Virus record (IMG/VR): IMGVR_UViG_3300025121_000023 | Coordinates: 1 to 64,000 of that record | DNA length: 64,000 nt | Reading direction: 5' to 3' (one strand) | Source of the DNA: a virus | Shown: positions 24,813 through 33,589 of the stretch, piece after piece | Numbering within the stretch: the first letter of the stretch is position 1 | Layout: the number at the start of each line of letters is the position of its first letter | The notes under the pieces: model-generated | Database searches by the model: none | Told to the model about the DNA's origin: nothing | Seen by the model: the letters and a program-made list of their open reading frames with translations, nothing else | Translations under genes and position numbers: made by a program

Positions 24813-27089
24813 TTATGTTCTTCTTCTTCTTCTACTATAATACCTTCTATTTACATGATGTGTTAAATCATATACATTTACTGGTCTAACTACTGGTCTA
24901 TCTTCTAGTCTATCTTCTGGTCTAACTTCTGGTCTAACTTCTGGTCTAACTTCTAGTCTAACTATATGTGTTAAATCATATGGATTAATATTTACTGGTC
25001 TATCTTCTGGTCTATTTTCTATTTCCATTATATCATCTTCTATTCTATCTACTGGTCTAACTTCTGGTCTAGCATCTGGACTAACTACTTCTGGACTAGC
25101 TTCTGAAAGATAAGGACTATAATTTGTCGTAGTATCTCTAAATATCGTTATGTATCCTGTTGATGAAATTTGATATATAGTACCATTATCGAAATAAACG
25201 ACAGTATCACCATTATGCATTGGACTTCTTTGTATAATATTAGCATTAATTGGTCTATTTAATACTATTATATTTCCAGTTTGTGCAATTTCATATATAG
25301 CTCCATTATCATAATATTCAATAACATCACCATTACTATTTCTATTTCTTCGTATAATATTAGCAATAATTGGTCTACTATCTTGACTTTGATTATTACT
25401 ATTTGAAGTTGTTCCTGTTAAAACTTGATTATCTACTCCTTGTGTTATATCATCACCACTTATATCAACACCACTTATATCAATTTCTGAATTTATAGAT
25501 CTTGATGATGCAGATTGAATTGTAAAATTAAAATCATTAAAATCTTGTAATTGTACACCAAGCCTATCAAGAGTATTTCTAACAACTACTGATCTATCAG
25601 AAGTAGGTACAGTACGTGATAATCCAATTACATTAAATGGATTACTTCCCATACTTGATATATTTCTTCTTCTTTGTGGTTGTTGGTCTAAAACAGGATT
25701 TAAATGTTTTGAAATTTGTTCCCTATAATCATAATATTTAGGTGTTTCACCTTTTCCATCCCATACTATTTTAAATAAATTCCCATTTTTTTCTTCAAAA
25801 AATTTACCAATTAATCTTCTATGAATTAATACTTTTTCTTTTTTATTTTTATCAAGATAAGCAATTTTAGAACTTTCTTTAAAAATCCAACTATTCATAT
25901 ATTCAGAAAAAATACAATAATCTCTTAAGAAATATATTTTCTTATTAATGACTTGTGTTTCTACAATTCTATTACTACCACGAGTAGCAAATTCTCCACC
26001 TGTATTATGAACATATATTTGATCACCATCACGAACATAATCATTATCAATCGAACAATAAATAGCTTCTGATCTTAAAATTTCACGATTATATAACTGA
26101 CTAAAAATCATATCACGATCTTCATATTCGACTAAATAATTACCTTGGTAATCCATTAAATGTAAATATGGTTTTTTTCTTAACAAATCACCATTATTAC
26201 ATAGTACTCCAGTAGTTGGATTAAATACAGATAATGTATCCAAATATGGATATTTTTTAAAATTATAATTTTTTAATCTAACTTCCATATATATCTTTTC
26301 CCAAGAAAGTACGTTATTATTTCTAGTATCAACAATTGGTTGTGACCAACCATATGTTTGACGATATTTATGTAACCATCCACGTTCTTTTGCATAATCT
26401 TTAAATAATTCAATATCAAAATCATTAACAGAATATATTCTATCCATTAATATTCTATCCATATTGTCTAGATACCAAATTAAAGCTCTTGCTTTAATTT
26501 TTCCTTCATCATCTTTTAAAATAAGCATATTAACTTTATCTTCATTTAATGCATACATTTTAAGAAAATTACTTGCCTTATCGTGTCGCATACAAGATTT
26601 ACCTAATGATGTTTCTTCATTAGCAAATCTAGTGTGTTGTTTATAGTTATACCATTTTACAAGAGTAGATCCTTTTACTTCCGAAAAATTTTTATAATTA
26701 ACTTTTTTATTTCTTTCTTTTTTAAAAATATTAACAAATGTTTCTATATCATATGGTGTTCCTGTATAGTTATCACCTTTTGGCATATTAATAGGATATC
26801 TATCTTTGAAAATTAATTTAATAATTTTTCCAATTCTCATTTCTGATCTTTTTTCAACCCAAGCACGTGAATTACATGTATCAAGATTTTCATCCATTAA
26901 TTCAATTAATTTATTTGAATAAATAAATGTAACACTATCTTCTTCATCACCAAAATCAAGATAAGATATGACAGTATTAGTTTTCCATCTTATCATTTCT
27001 GATAACTCATATGATATTTGATGATTCATTCTACTCAACAACTCTATTAATCTTTGGGATGCGATCATAGATATTTTTTCTCTTCGCAT
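24813..27089 (-). CDS. Large protein of a three-member phage family, with repeat tail, 758 aa
   Basis: Residues 1-300 align by eye with the proteins at 46610 and 47853: MRIGKIIKLIF, a KGSTLVKWYN segment, LGKSCM (Cys), FLKMYALNEDKVNMLILKD-type strands, KARALIWYL and DRIYSVND, then PYLDTL. No catalytic family was recognised. The C-terminal 200 residues are low-complexity with short repeats (RPEVRPEV, EDRPVVRP) and end in RRRRRT, a basic tail unique to this member. It has its own host-type promoter and a strong terminator, so it is a stand-alone early-type gene. Confidence 0.75.
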   Translation of the reverse strand: MRREKISMIASQRLIELLSRMNHQISYELSEMIRWKTNTVISYLDFGDEEDSVTFIYSNKLIELMDENLDTCNSRAWVEKRSEMRIGKIIKLIFKDRYPINMPKGDNYTGTPYDIETFVNIFKKERNKKVNYKNFSEVKGSTLVKWYNYKQHTRFANEETSLGKSCMRHDKASNFLKMYALNEDKVNMLILKDDEGKIKARALIWYLDNMDRILMDRIYSVNDFDIELFKDYAKERGWLHKYRQTYGWSQPIVDTRNNNVLSWEKIYMEVRLKNYNFKKYPYLDTLSVFNPTTGVLCNNGDLLRKKPYLHLMDYQGNYLVEYEDRDMIFSQLYNREILRSEAIYCSIDNDYVRDGDQIYVHNTGGEFATRGSNRIVETQVINKKIYFLRDYCIFSEYMNSWIFKESSKIAYLDKNKKEKVLIHRRLIGKFFEEKNGNLFKIVWDGKGETPKYYDYREQISKHLNPVLDQQPQRRRNISSMGSNPFNVIGLSRTVPTSDRSVVVRNTLDRLGVQLQDFNDFNFTIQSASSRSINSEIDISGVDISGDDITQGVDNQVLTGTTSNSNNQSQDSRPIIANIIRRNRNSNGDVIEYYDNGAIYEIAQTGNIIVLNRPINANIIQRSPMHNGDTVVYFDNGTIYQISSTGYITIFRDTTTNYSPYLSEASPEVVSPDARPEVRPVDRIEDDIMEIENRPEDRPVNINPYDLTHIVRLEVRPEVRPEVRPEDRLEDRPVVRPVNVYDLTHHVNRRYYSRRRRRT
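24880..25090 (-). repeat. Short tandem repeats encoding the PEVRP/EDRP tail
   Basis: Plus-strand units of the form CTTCTGGTCTAA / CTTCTAGTCTAA recur many times with small variations, at 12-15 nt spacing, inside the 3' part of the 758-aa gene. They keep the reading frame and encode Arg-Pro-Glu/Asp-Val/Asp repeats. Confidence 0.7.
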
Positions 27090-27132
27090 TGTTTATGTTT
27101 TTTAAAATTTATATTAAGTTTACTATTATATA

Positions 27133-27164
27133 CAAATATAACAATTTTTATATCAAAAACAAAT
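27133..27164 (-). promoter_or_regulatory. Host-type promoter for the 758-aa gene
   Basis: Minus strand: ATTTG, 19 nt, TATATTTG, about 44 nt upstream of the ATG. Confidence 0.5.
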
Positions 27165-27730
27165 TATATTGTACTTTTTTTATTTGGTATTTTAACTATT
27201 TTTTTTCCAACATTTTCAATAAGTTCTTCTATTGAAATAGGTTTATAGTTTAATAATTCAACACCCACATTTACAGATCTTCCTGGATTTTTCATATCAA
27301 AATCAATTGAATTATTATGAGTATGTCCATGTACGTGAATAGAACCTTTCCACATTCTATTCCAAGAATATATAGGATAATGAAATAAAATCATATCATA
27401 TATTTCATTTTTATATTCATATGGAAATCTATAATAATCTTTAACCCATTCAAATCTATCTTTAAATCTATCAATAAGTTTAATTTTATCGTGATTTCCA
27501 TTAATTAAATAGATTTTTCCATTTAATCTTTCTAAAATTTCTCCAAACAATCGAGGATTAATTTTATAAGACATATCACCTAAGTGATATACTTCATCAT
27601 CTTCACCTACTACAGAATTCCACATTTCAATCATATATTCATTCATTTCATGAATACTTTCAAATGGTCTTTGTGTATTCTTTATAATTCCACCATGACC
27701 CCAATGATGATCTGCTATTAAATATTTCAT
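27164..27730 (-). CDS. Calcineurin-like metallophosphoesterase
   Basis: 188 aa from the ATG at 27730 (a TTG two codons upstream is less likely). Motifs: IADHHWGHGG (D-x-H-x-x-H form), YHLGDMSY (GDxx), INGNHDK (GNHD), FHYPIYSW, HVHGHTHN (GHxH). All metal ligands of the family are present. Phage members of this group are phosphodiesterases or phosphatases of uncertain substrate. A TATATTTG lies at 27734-27741 but without a clear partner element. Confidence 0.85.
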   Translation of the reverse strand: MKYLIADHHWGHGGIIKNTQRPFESIHEMNEYMIEMWNSVVGEDDEVYHLGDMSYKINPRLFGEILERLNGKIYLINGNHDKIKLIDRFKDRFEWVKDYYRFPYEYKNEIYDMILFHYPIYSWNRMWKGSIHVHGHTHNNSIDFDMKNPGRSVNVGVELLNYKPISIEELIENVGKKIVKIPNKKSTI

Positions 27731-27794
27731 ATACAAATATAATTTAAAAATTTCAATTAAAAAAATTAATCAAAATAAATTTAATATATACTAT

Positions 27795-28451
27795 ATGAAA
27801 TATATTCAAAAGTTTGAAAAATTTAATATAAATAGTGATTATTTTTTATTAAGAAAAATAATTAAAGATGTTAAATTAGATTTTTATAGTATATTAAAAT
27901 ATCAATTAGCTATAATAAATATCAATTTAATTATATCAAAATTAATAAATAATGAATCAAATTATAATACACTTTTATTAACTATCTGTGCAATATCTAT
28001 ACTCACTAGGGAAAATAAAGATAAAATTAAAACGTTATTTAATTTTGCATTAGAAAAAGGAATTACAGAAGAAGAAATAAATGATGTTATTAATAAAATA
28101 AATCTGTTATTGGAATTATTTACTTCAGTTGCTAAACAATTTGATAAAAATATTTCAACAGTAAATAAAATGATACGTAATATATCCATTCTAATACCTT
28201 TTTTAAGCGTTTTAAAGGACTTAATTAATAATGAACTAGTAGATGTTCAATGGTTTAATAATGGTTCAGATAATCTTAAAAAAAGTATAGGGCTAGATAA
28301 ATATAAAAGAATCATTGAACGATTAATGCATAAAATAATAATAATAATAAGTTCAACTGATAAATTTCAGAATGTAGAAAATGTTAAACCTTTATTAGCA
28401 CAGGATGAATTAAAATCTCCTATGTACAAAAAAATTAAACCATATATTTAA
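27795..28451 (+). CDS. Hypothetical plus-strand protein, 218 aa
   Basis: Starts MKYIQKFEKFN, a basic-aromatic N-terminal peptide resembling those of other plus-strand genes in the window, but without the following N-E pair. The rest is helical (KLINNESNYNTLLLTICAISILT...), with possible weak membrane association. It starts the only plus-strand run in the middle of the window, divergent from the phosphoesterase gene. Confidence 0.65.
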   Translation: MKYIQKFEKFNINSDYFLLRKIIKDVKLDFYSILKYQLAIININLIISKLINNESNYNTLLLTICAISILTRENKDKIKTLFNFALEKGITEEEINDVINKINLLLELFTSVAKQFDKNISTVNKMIRNISILIPFLSVLKDLINNELVDVQWFNNGSDNLKKSIGLDKYKRIIERLMHKIIIIISSTDKFQNVENVKPLLAQDELKSPMYKKIKPYI

Positions 28452-28453
28452 AA

Positions 28454-28720
28454 ATGAAACATCTTAAAAAATTTGAAAATTATATTCAAAAGTCAGAAAA
28501 TTATAAAAGTTTAGTTAATGAATTTTATGATGAAACAGAACTAATATATAAAACTACAGAACAGATAATAAGGGAAGATATTAAAAAATATTTAAAATAT
28601 AATTATTCAGATACATATATTGAAGCAGCATTATACGGAAAATATAAATATGCTTATTCAATGGAAGATATTAATTCATTAATAGAAGAAGAAAGAAGAA
28701 ATATGGATTTGGTGGATTAA
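28454..28720 (+). CDS. Hypothetical plus-strand protein, 88 aa
   Basis: Starts MKHLKKFENYIQKSE, again the Lys/Phe-rich N-terminal peptide, then an acidic helical protein. 2 nt after the previous stop, so co-translated. The host-type promoter of the next genes overlaps its 3' end. Confidence 0.65.
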   Translation: MKHLKKFENYIQKSENYKSLVNEFYDETELIYKTTEQIIREDIKKYLKYNYSDTYIEAALYGKYKYAYSMEDINSLIEEERRNMDLVD

Positions 28721-28739
28721 ATTATTATTCGTATCTTTG
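28708..28739 (+). promoter_or_regulatory. Host-type promoter on the plus strand
   Basis: TTTG, 20 nt, TATCTTTG, about 22 nt before the ATG at 28762. The only plus-strand copy of the consensus recognised, driving a run of tiny genes. Confidence 0.6.
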
Positions 28740-28761
28740 TGGTGAATTTAAAATAAATATT

Positions 28762-28908
28762 ATGGAACTTACTGTTCTATATAAAAAACTAAATAATTTA
28801 TTAGACTTATAGGAACGTAGGGATTTAACAACCAAAGAAGAAATTGAATTAAATAAGCTTAAAAAACAAAGAAATAAACAAGATCCAGATTGGTTTTTAA
28901 AACTTTAA
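28762..28908 (+). pseudogene. 48-codon frame interrupted by one TAG
   Basis: ATG at 28762 reads MELTVLYKKLNNLLDL, then TAG at 28810-28812, then in the same frame ERRDLTTKEEIELNKLKKQR...DPDWFLKL and TAA at 28906-28908. The part after the TAG is protein-like and continuous with the part before. It is either a nonsense mutation, a readthrough product or two fragments. It follows a good promoter. Confidence 0.5.
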
Positions 28909-28919
28909 TTAAAAATATT

Positions 28920-29051
28920 ATGAAAATAAAACATCAAGCTCCACATATAGATAAAATAAAACATTTAGATGTTGAAGATAGAAAATCTATTAAAAGTTAT
29001 AATAATACCCGAAAACGTAAAATTAGAAAACTTAAAAAAGTAGAAAAATAA
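28920..29051 (+). CDS. Tiny basic protein, 43 aa
   Basis: MKIKHQAPHIDKIKHL... ending RKRKIRKLKKVEK. Highly basic C-terminus, as in small nucleic-acid-binding or host-takeover proteins. 2 nt before the next ATG. Confidence 0.5.
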   Translation: MKIKHQAPHIDKIKHLDVEDRKSIKSYNNTRKRKIRKLKKVEK

Positions 29052-29052
29052 A

Positions 29053-29229
29053 ATGGAAGAAAAAAATATTAATTTTTGGGATGAATTAGATAGAAAATTT
29101 AGAAGATTACAAAAACTTCTTGAATGGAAAATTGATGGACAATTTCAACACGGAATTGCACCTGGTTTGTACCCTTCTTTAACACCTGAAAGAATAGAAA
29201 AATTATATAATGTGAGTTTTGGTAATTAA
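29053..29229 (+). CDS. Small hypothetical protein, 58 aa
   Basis: MEEKNINFWDELDRKFRRLQ then LLEWKIDGQF and GLYPSLTPERIEKLYN. Helical, not recognised. Part of the same tiny-gene run. Confidence 0.5.
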   Translation: MEEKNINFWDELDRKFRRLQKLLEWKIDGQFQHGIAPGLYPSLTPERIEKLYNVSFGN

Positions 29230-29240
29230 AAATTATAAAT

Positions 29241-29495
29241 ATGGAAAATTCAGATATTCAAAAATTAGCGGAAGAATTAAAAAAAGGAGAAAAAAAAGAA
29301 GATCCCTTTATTTCTAAAAACGTATGGCTTAATCGAATAGGTCTTATAATTTTAGTTGCTGGAATGTTTCCAGAATTATTGAATTTATATTCACACGAAT
29401 TTTATCAAATATTTAGATGGTGTGTTTATTTAGCTGCCGCAACCTGGATATTTAAAATTATTAAATCAGAAATCAAATCATTTTGGAACTCATAA
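29241..29495 (+). CDS. Small membrane protein, 84 aa
   Basis: Charged N-terminus (LAEELKKGEKKEDPF) and two hydrophobic segments (about 31-48 and 57-75). The last gene of the plus-strand run, followed by a terminator. Function unknown. Confidence 0.6.
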   Translation: MENSDIQKLAEELKKGEKKEDPFISKNVWLNRIGLIILVAGMFPELLNLYSHEFYQIFRWCVYLAAATWIFKIIKSEIKSFWNS

Positions 29496-29539
29496 AGTAG
29501 GGATTTATATTTGAAATATGATCTACCCCGATCCCTATG

Positions 29540-29565
29540 AAAAGTCGCTCAACAGCGGCTTTTTT
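29540..29565 (+). terminator. Terminator after the plus-strand run
   Basis: AAAAGTCGCT, CAAC loop, AGCGGCTTTTTT. One G-T pair in the stem. It overlaps the 3' end of the convergent GNAT pseudogene, so it may serve both directions. Confidence 0.75.
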
Positions 29566-29979
29566 ATTTTTTATACCATTTTGTAATTTGATTACTTTCT
29601 ACAAATCCTATTTTTTCAACAAAATTCATAGCTATGTCATCTTCTATATGACAACACAATTCAGTACAATTCCATTCTGGATGTATATTTATTATGTGAT
29701 TTACTATTTTTTTCCCTATTCCTTTTTTTCTGTATTGATTTTTCTGTATTGATCATCTATACATATTAATTCTATATATCCCCACGTAAAATGATTAAAA
29801 TACAAAATAAATCCTGTAATTTTCATATCAGTAATATGAACATATGAACTATTATTTTCTATATATTTTTCAAAATCATATGATGTATTTTTTACTTCTT
29901 TTATCATATTTTTAATTGTAATCTGATTGTATAAATAAAGAATATCAGGTATATCATTAATATTTGATTTTCTAATCAT
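29564..29979 (-). pseudogene. GNAT acetyltransferase broken by a 14-nt duplication
   Basis: The first 76 codons (MIRKSNINDIPDILYLYN...ELICIDDQYRK) are a GNAT N-terminal half. A direct duplication of CAATACAGAAAAAT (about 29729-29756) shifts the frame to an early stop. Without one copy the frame reads on as QYRKKGIGKKIV (the GNAT acetyl-CoA loop) through EWNCTELC...EKIGFVESNQ to a TAA at 29564, giving a full acetyltransferase of about 133 aa. It is therefore recently broken, or contains a sequencing error. Confidence 0.75.
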
Positions 29980-29983
29980 TAAT

Positions 29984-30358
29984 CTATTGCAATATTTTTT
30001 TTATTTTTTTCTCCCTTAGAAATATTTTAACATCATCATAATATTGAATATGAGTTGCAACTATATTAAATTTAACTTTATAATTTAAATTATTAATAGT
30101 ATAAGATTCTATAATAGGATTTTTAAACACGATAATTAAATCTTCACCGATTAATTGAATTTCATCAGTAGATTTATCTATATTAAATTTTACATATAAT
30201 TCAGTAATATAATTTATAACAGAAGTAGATGAATAACAATCAATTACTAAGTTATTTTTTATTCTATTTTTTGAGTAAGCATATCCATCTTCAAATTTAG
30301 CATTTTCTAATTCTACAATTTTATCATTACATATTAATAAAGTTATATTAGGTTCCAA
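29984..30358 (-). CDS. Hypothetical protein, 124 aa
   Basis: Not recognised. Starts at a TTG (no usable ATG nearby), beta-rich, ends in a basic KKIKKILQ. 4 nt upstream of the GNAT pseudogene. Confidence 0.55.
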   Translation of the reverse strand: MEPNITLLICNDKIVELENAKFEDGYAYSKNRIKNNLVIDCYSSTSVINYITELYVKFNIDKSTDEIQLIGEDLIIVFKNPIIESYTINNLNYKVKFNIVATHIQYYDDVKIFLREKKIKKILQ

Positions 30359-30457
30359 AAAATAATAATTCTTTTTTAAGATATATTTTAAAAAGAAATT
30401 AAAGTTTAATATATAAAGAAAAATGAATATTAATAAATGAAAAAGATTATAATATTA

Positions 30458-31561
30458 TTAATTATTTTTATTTAAAAAATCTTTCCAACCTTTCCAACCC
30501 CTATCTTTTTTATTATAATAATTTTCTGGATGATTTGGTATAATTTCTGGTATTTTATTATTTTTGGCATTCAACATCCATTCTTTTTTGCTTTTGATAT
30601 TAATTTTTTCTTTAATATATTTTTTAGATTCTTCATATGATATATAATTTTCAGCTATTTTATTATCTCGAACTTTATTAGTTCCTAAAAAATCACCCAT
30701 ACTAATCCACCCATTATTTTTATATGTTGAAGATGGTGTTAAAGGTATATTTAAATTTTCTATAACTTTTTTATTATATTTTCTCCATTCCGATCTACTT
30801 TTAATATTTAATGGTTTAATAAGTTTTTTAGCTTCTTCATATGAAACAAAATTTTTATTTTTATGTGCTAATCTGTTAGTTCCTAAAAAATCACCCCAAC
30901 TAACCCATCCTCTATTTTTATTAGCATAAAATCTATCTGGTCTATTTGGAATAGTTTCTGGTATTTCATTATTTTTTAGTTTCATTTTCCATTCTTCAAT
31001 AGTATTAGCTATTATATAATTTTTAATATAATTCTTAGCTTCATTGTATGATATATATTTTTCTACTATTTTGTTATCTTGAATTTTATTGGTCCCTAAA
31101 AAATCCCCCCAACTAATCCAACCATTATTTTTAAATGTTATATTAGGGTTAAATGGTAAATTATATTTATTTTTAATATTTTTATGATTTTTTTCCCAAT
31201 CGTTTCCACTTTTAATATTTAAACGATGTGCTATTTTTTTTGCATCTTCATAAGAAATTGTATATAATAATCCGTGACCTCCATCACCACCACCAGTATG
31301 ATTAGTTAAATTCGGTAATTTTTTAATCCAATATTTTTCTTTTTCTATCCAATCATTATTATTACATTTTTCTAATATTTTAATTTTTATTTGATTACCT
31401 TTTTTCAATTCTTTTCGTATCCAATTATGTTTATATGTTTTACAATTTCTAATAGTATCACTTAAATGTTCATATAATCTCTTTTCTAAATTATTAGTTT
31501 TTCCGACATATCGTATATCATTATCCATATTAGTATACAACCCATAAATATACATTGTCAT
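30458..31561 (-). CDS. GIY-YIG endonuclease with four integrase-type repeats
   Basis: 367 aa. Residues 1-85 are a GIY-YIG domain: YIYGLYTN (GLY for GIY), IRYVGKTNNLEKRLYEHL (YVG for YIG, followed by the catalytic Arg) and a Glu near 75. The rest has four repeats of about 65 residues, each ending in a GW-[IVK]-[SG]-[WMG]-[GK]-DFLGTN type motif after an SYEEAKKYIK-like helix. Such repeats occur in large-virus and phage proteins and may bind DNA. Probably a homing endonuclease. Confidence 0.78.
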   Translation of the reverse strand: MTMYIYGLYTNMDNDIRYVGKTNNLEKRLYEHLSDTIRNCKTYKHNWIRKELKKGNQIKIKILEKCNNNDWIEKEKYWIKKLPNLTNHTGGGDGGHGLLYTISYEDAKKIAHRLNIKSGNDWEKNHKNIKNKYNLPFNPNITFKNNGWISWGDFLGTNKIQDNKIVEKYISYNEAKNYIKNYIIANTIEEWKMKLKNNEIPETIPNRPDRFYANKNRGWVSWGDFLGTNRLAHKNKNFVSYEEAKKLIKPLNIKSRSEWRKYNKKVIENLNIPLTPSSTYKNNGWISMGDFLGTNKVRDNKIAENYISYEESKKYIKEKINIKSKKEWMLNAKNNKIPEIIPNHPENYYNKKDRGWKGWKDFLNKNN

Positions 31562-31599
31562 AATTATTTTGATTTGTTTATACTGGTATATATAAAAAT

Positions 31600-31632
31600 A
31601 AAAAGCCCACTTTATATAAAGCGGGCTTTTTA
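31600..31632 (-). terminator. Terminator after clpP
   Basis: AAAAAGCCC-CTTTA-TA-TAAAG-GGGCTTTTT hairpin with one internal mismatch. Lies between the clpP stop and the GIY-YIG gene. Confidence 0.8.
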
Positions 31633-31649
31633 TTTAAATTAATTATATT

Positions 31650-32381
31650 TTAATTACCTTCTTCACCAATAATTGTGTCAATTGCTCCTTTTTCACCATA
31701 TTCTTTTGCTTCAAATGAAGTCAACCAAAAATCTCGTTCTGCATCAATTTTAACTTGTTCTAATGATTGCCCACATTTGTCAGCAATAATTCCATTAGTT
31801 TCTTCTTTAAATCTTTGAATCTGTTTATATCTAATTCCGATATCTGTTGCTTGTGAATGACCTATTGTAGCAAGAGGTTGATGCAACATTAAACGACTAT
31901 GTTTTAAAGCTGATCTTTTAATGCCATTGATAGATAAAATAAATGCCATACTAGCTGCCATTCCAGTCACAAGTGTATTAACATCTGGTTTAATGAAATC
32001 CATAGTGTCAAATATTGAGTATCCAGCTACAATCGAACCTCCTCCTGAGTTAATATACAAGTCAATTGGTTTTTCGCTATCTTGAGATGCTAGGAACAAT
32101 AATTGAGCAGTAACGATATTACTAACAGTATCATCTATTCCTGTTCCAAGGAAAATTATACGGTCTATCATCAATCTACTGAACACATCCAACTGTGTTA
32201 TGTTCATTGGTCTTTCCTCGATAATTGAAGGGTTAATATGACCAGAAACTCTAGCTCTATTCTGTATATCTAGGTGGTCATATGCTTTATTTTGGAAATC
32301 TATATAATCACCCATAGCTATTCCACTAATACCTTTATCTTTACGAAAAAGGTTAAAGTCGTGTTCGAAATTTTCTCTCAT
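31650..32381 (-). CDS. clpP: ClpP serine peptidase
   Basis: 243 aa; the family core is about 190-200, so there is an N-terminal extension of about 45 residues (possibly a propeptide). Catalytic triad present: Ser144 in GMAASMA, His167 in LMLHQP, Asp217 in ERDFWLT. Also YINSGGGSIVAG, typical of the family. It should form the two-ring chamber that degrades substrates delivered by ClpC. A host-type promoter lies upstream. Confidence 0.93.
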   Translation of the reverse strand: MRENFEHDFNLFRKDKGISGIAMGDYIDFQNKAYDHLDIQNRARVSGHINPSIIEERPMNITQLDVFSRLMIDRIIFLGTGIDDTVSNIVTAQLLFLASQDSEKPIDLYINSGGGSIVAGYSIFDTMDFIKPDVNTLVTGMAASMAFILSINGIKRSALKHSRLMLHQPLATIGHSQATDIGIRYKQIQRFKEETNGIIADKCGQSLEQVKIDAERDFWLTSFEAKEYGEKGAIDTIIGEEGN

Positions 32382-32434
32382 AATTAGTTTAATTTAAGTT
32401 AATACTGTTATTTGTCTATTTTAATAATTAACAT

Positions 32435-32466
32435 CTAAGATAGTAATTTTTTTTTAATTTACAAAA
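32435..32466 (-). promoter_or_regulatory. Host-type promoter for clpP (one mismatch)
   Basis: Minus strand: TTTTG, 19 nt, TATCTTAG. The spacing is exact; the second element differs by one base from TATCTTTG. Confidence 0.45.
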
Positions 32467-32479
32467 AAAATCACTTTAT

Positions 32480-33565
32480 TTAACATTTAAAATTATTTTG
32501 TTTAGATAATTTTTCTAATAATTCTTTTTCTTTATCTGTTATTTCATTAGGAACACCAACACTTATATAGATTAATTCATCACCTAATGTTCCTCCTTGA
32601 TCTGATAAACCTTTTTTCTTTAATCTTAATACTTCACCATTTTTAGTATGAGGTTTAATATTTATTATAGCCTCATTATCTAATGTTGGAATATTAATTT
32701 TTCCACCTAAGATAATTTTAGTTATTGGTAATTCTAATTTATAAATTATATTATTACCACTTCTTTCAAAATGTTTATGTTTAATTACATTTACAAATAC
32801 TATTAAATCACCGTTAATACCGTTATTTCCTGGTCGTTCAGGTGCATGTCCTTTATTATGAACTTGAAATTTACTTCCATCTTCAACACCTTTTGGTATT
32901 TTAATAACTAATTCTGTTTCAGAATTTTCAACTCCATTTCCATTGCATTTTTTACAAGAATTTATTATAATTATTCCTAATCCTTTACATTGATCACAAG
33001 TAGTTGTAGTTGACATAGTTCCTATTGGTGTATGTCTAGTTACCTGTATAATACCGTTTCCATTACATTTAGAACATTGTTTAGTATCACCACCAAATCC
33101 ATCACAACTTGAACAACCGATATTTCTATTATATTTAACAGTTTTTTCTAAACCATCTCTGACATTTATTAAAGTCAAATCTATTTTAATTTGAATATTT
33201 TGTCCTTTAAATTTTCTTTGACCACTTCTATTATTTCCACCAAACCCACCAAATGTATTAAATATATCATTTATATTAAATCCACCACCAAATGGTTGAC
33301 TACCAAATCCACTAAACCCACCGAATCCACCACTACCAAAAGGATTTCCTTCTGCTGTTCCGTATTGATCAAAATTACTTCGTTTATTATCATCTGATAA
33401 TATTTCATATGCTTCTGATACTTCTTTGAATTTTTCTTCTGCTTCTGGATTATTTGGATTTTTATCAGGATGATATTGAACAGCTTTTTTTCTATAAGCT
33501 TTTTTTATTTCATCTTTAGTTGCAGTTTTATCTATATCTAGTATATTGTAATAATCTTTTGCCAT
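32480..33565 (-). CDS. dnaJ: DnaJ/Hsp40 co-chaperone (class A)
   Basis: 361 aa with the full class A layout: J-domain with QYHPDKNP (HPD), a Gly/Phe-rich linker ([15 protein letters not shown]), four zinc repeats ([32 protein letters not shown]) and the substrate-binding C-terminal region. It would stimulate host DnaK or act as a holdase. No DnaK or GrpE in the window. Its 5' leader contains a 108-nt inverted-repeat structure. Confidence 0.95.
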   Translation of the reverse strand: MAKDYYNILDIDKTATKDEIKKAYRKKAVQYHPDKNPNNPEAEEKFKEVSEAYEILSDDNKRSNFDQYGTAEGNPFGSGGFGGFSGFGSQPFGGGFNINDIFNTFGGFGGNNRSGQRKFKGQNIQIKIDLTLINVRDGLEKTVKYNRNIGCSSCDGFGGDTKQCSKCNGNGIIQVTRHTPIGTMSTTTTCDQCKGLGIIIINSCKKCNGNGVENSETELVIKIPKGVEDGSKFQVHNKGHAPERPGNNGINGDLIVFVNVIKHKHFERSGNNIIYKLELPITKIILGGKINIPTLDNEAIINIKPHTKNGEVLRLKKKGLSDQGGTLGDELIYISVGVPNEITDKEKELLEKLSKQNNFKC

Positions 33566-33589
33566 TGTTTATATTGTTTTAAAAAAATT

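Noticed and set aside
28810-28812. Genome-wide reassignment of TAG to glutamine
   Set aside because: TAG terminates at least three other genes with no sensible continuation, and long genes contain no in-frame TAG.
29537-29752. 71-aa plus-strand frame after the plus-strand run
   Set aside because: It begins inside the terminator hairpin and lies antisense to the GNAT pseudogene, whose restored frame is far better supported.
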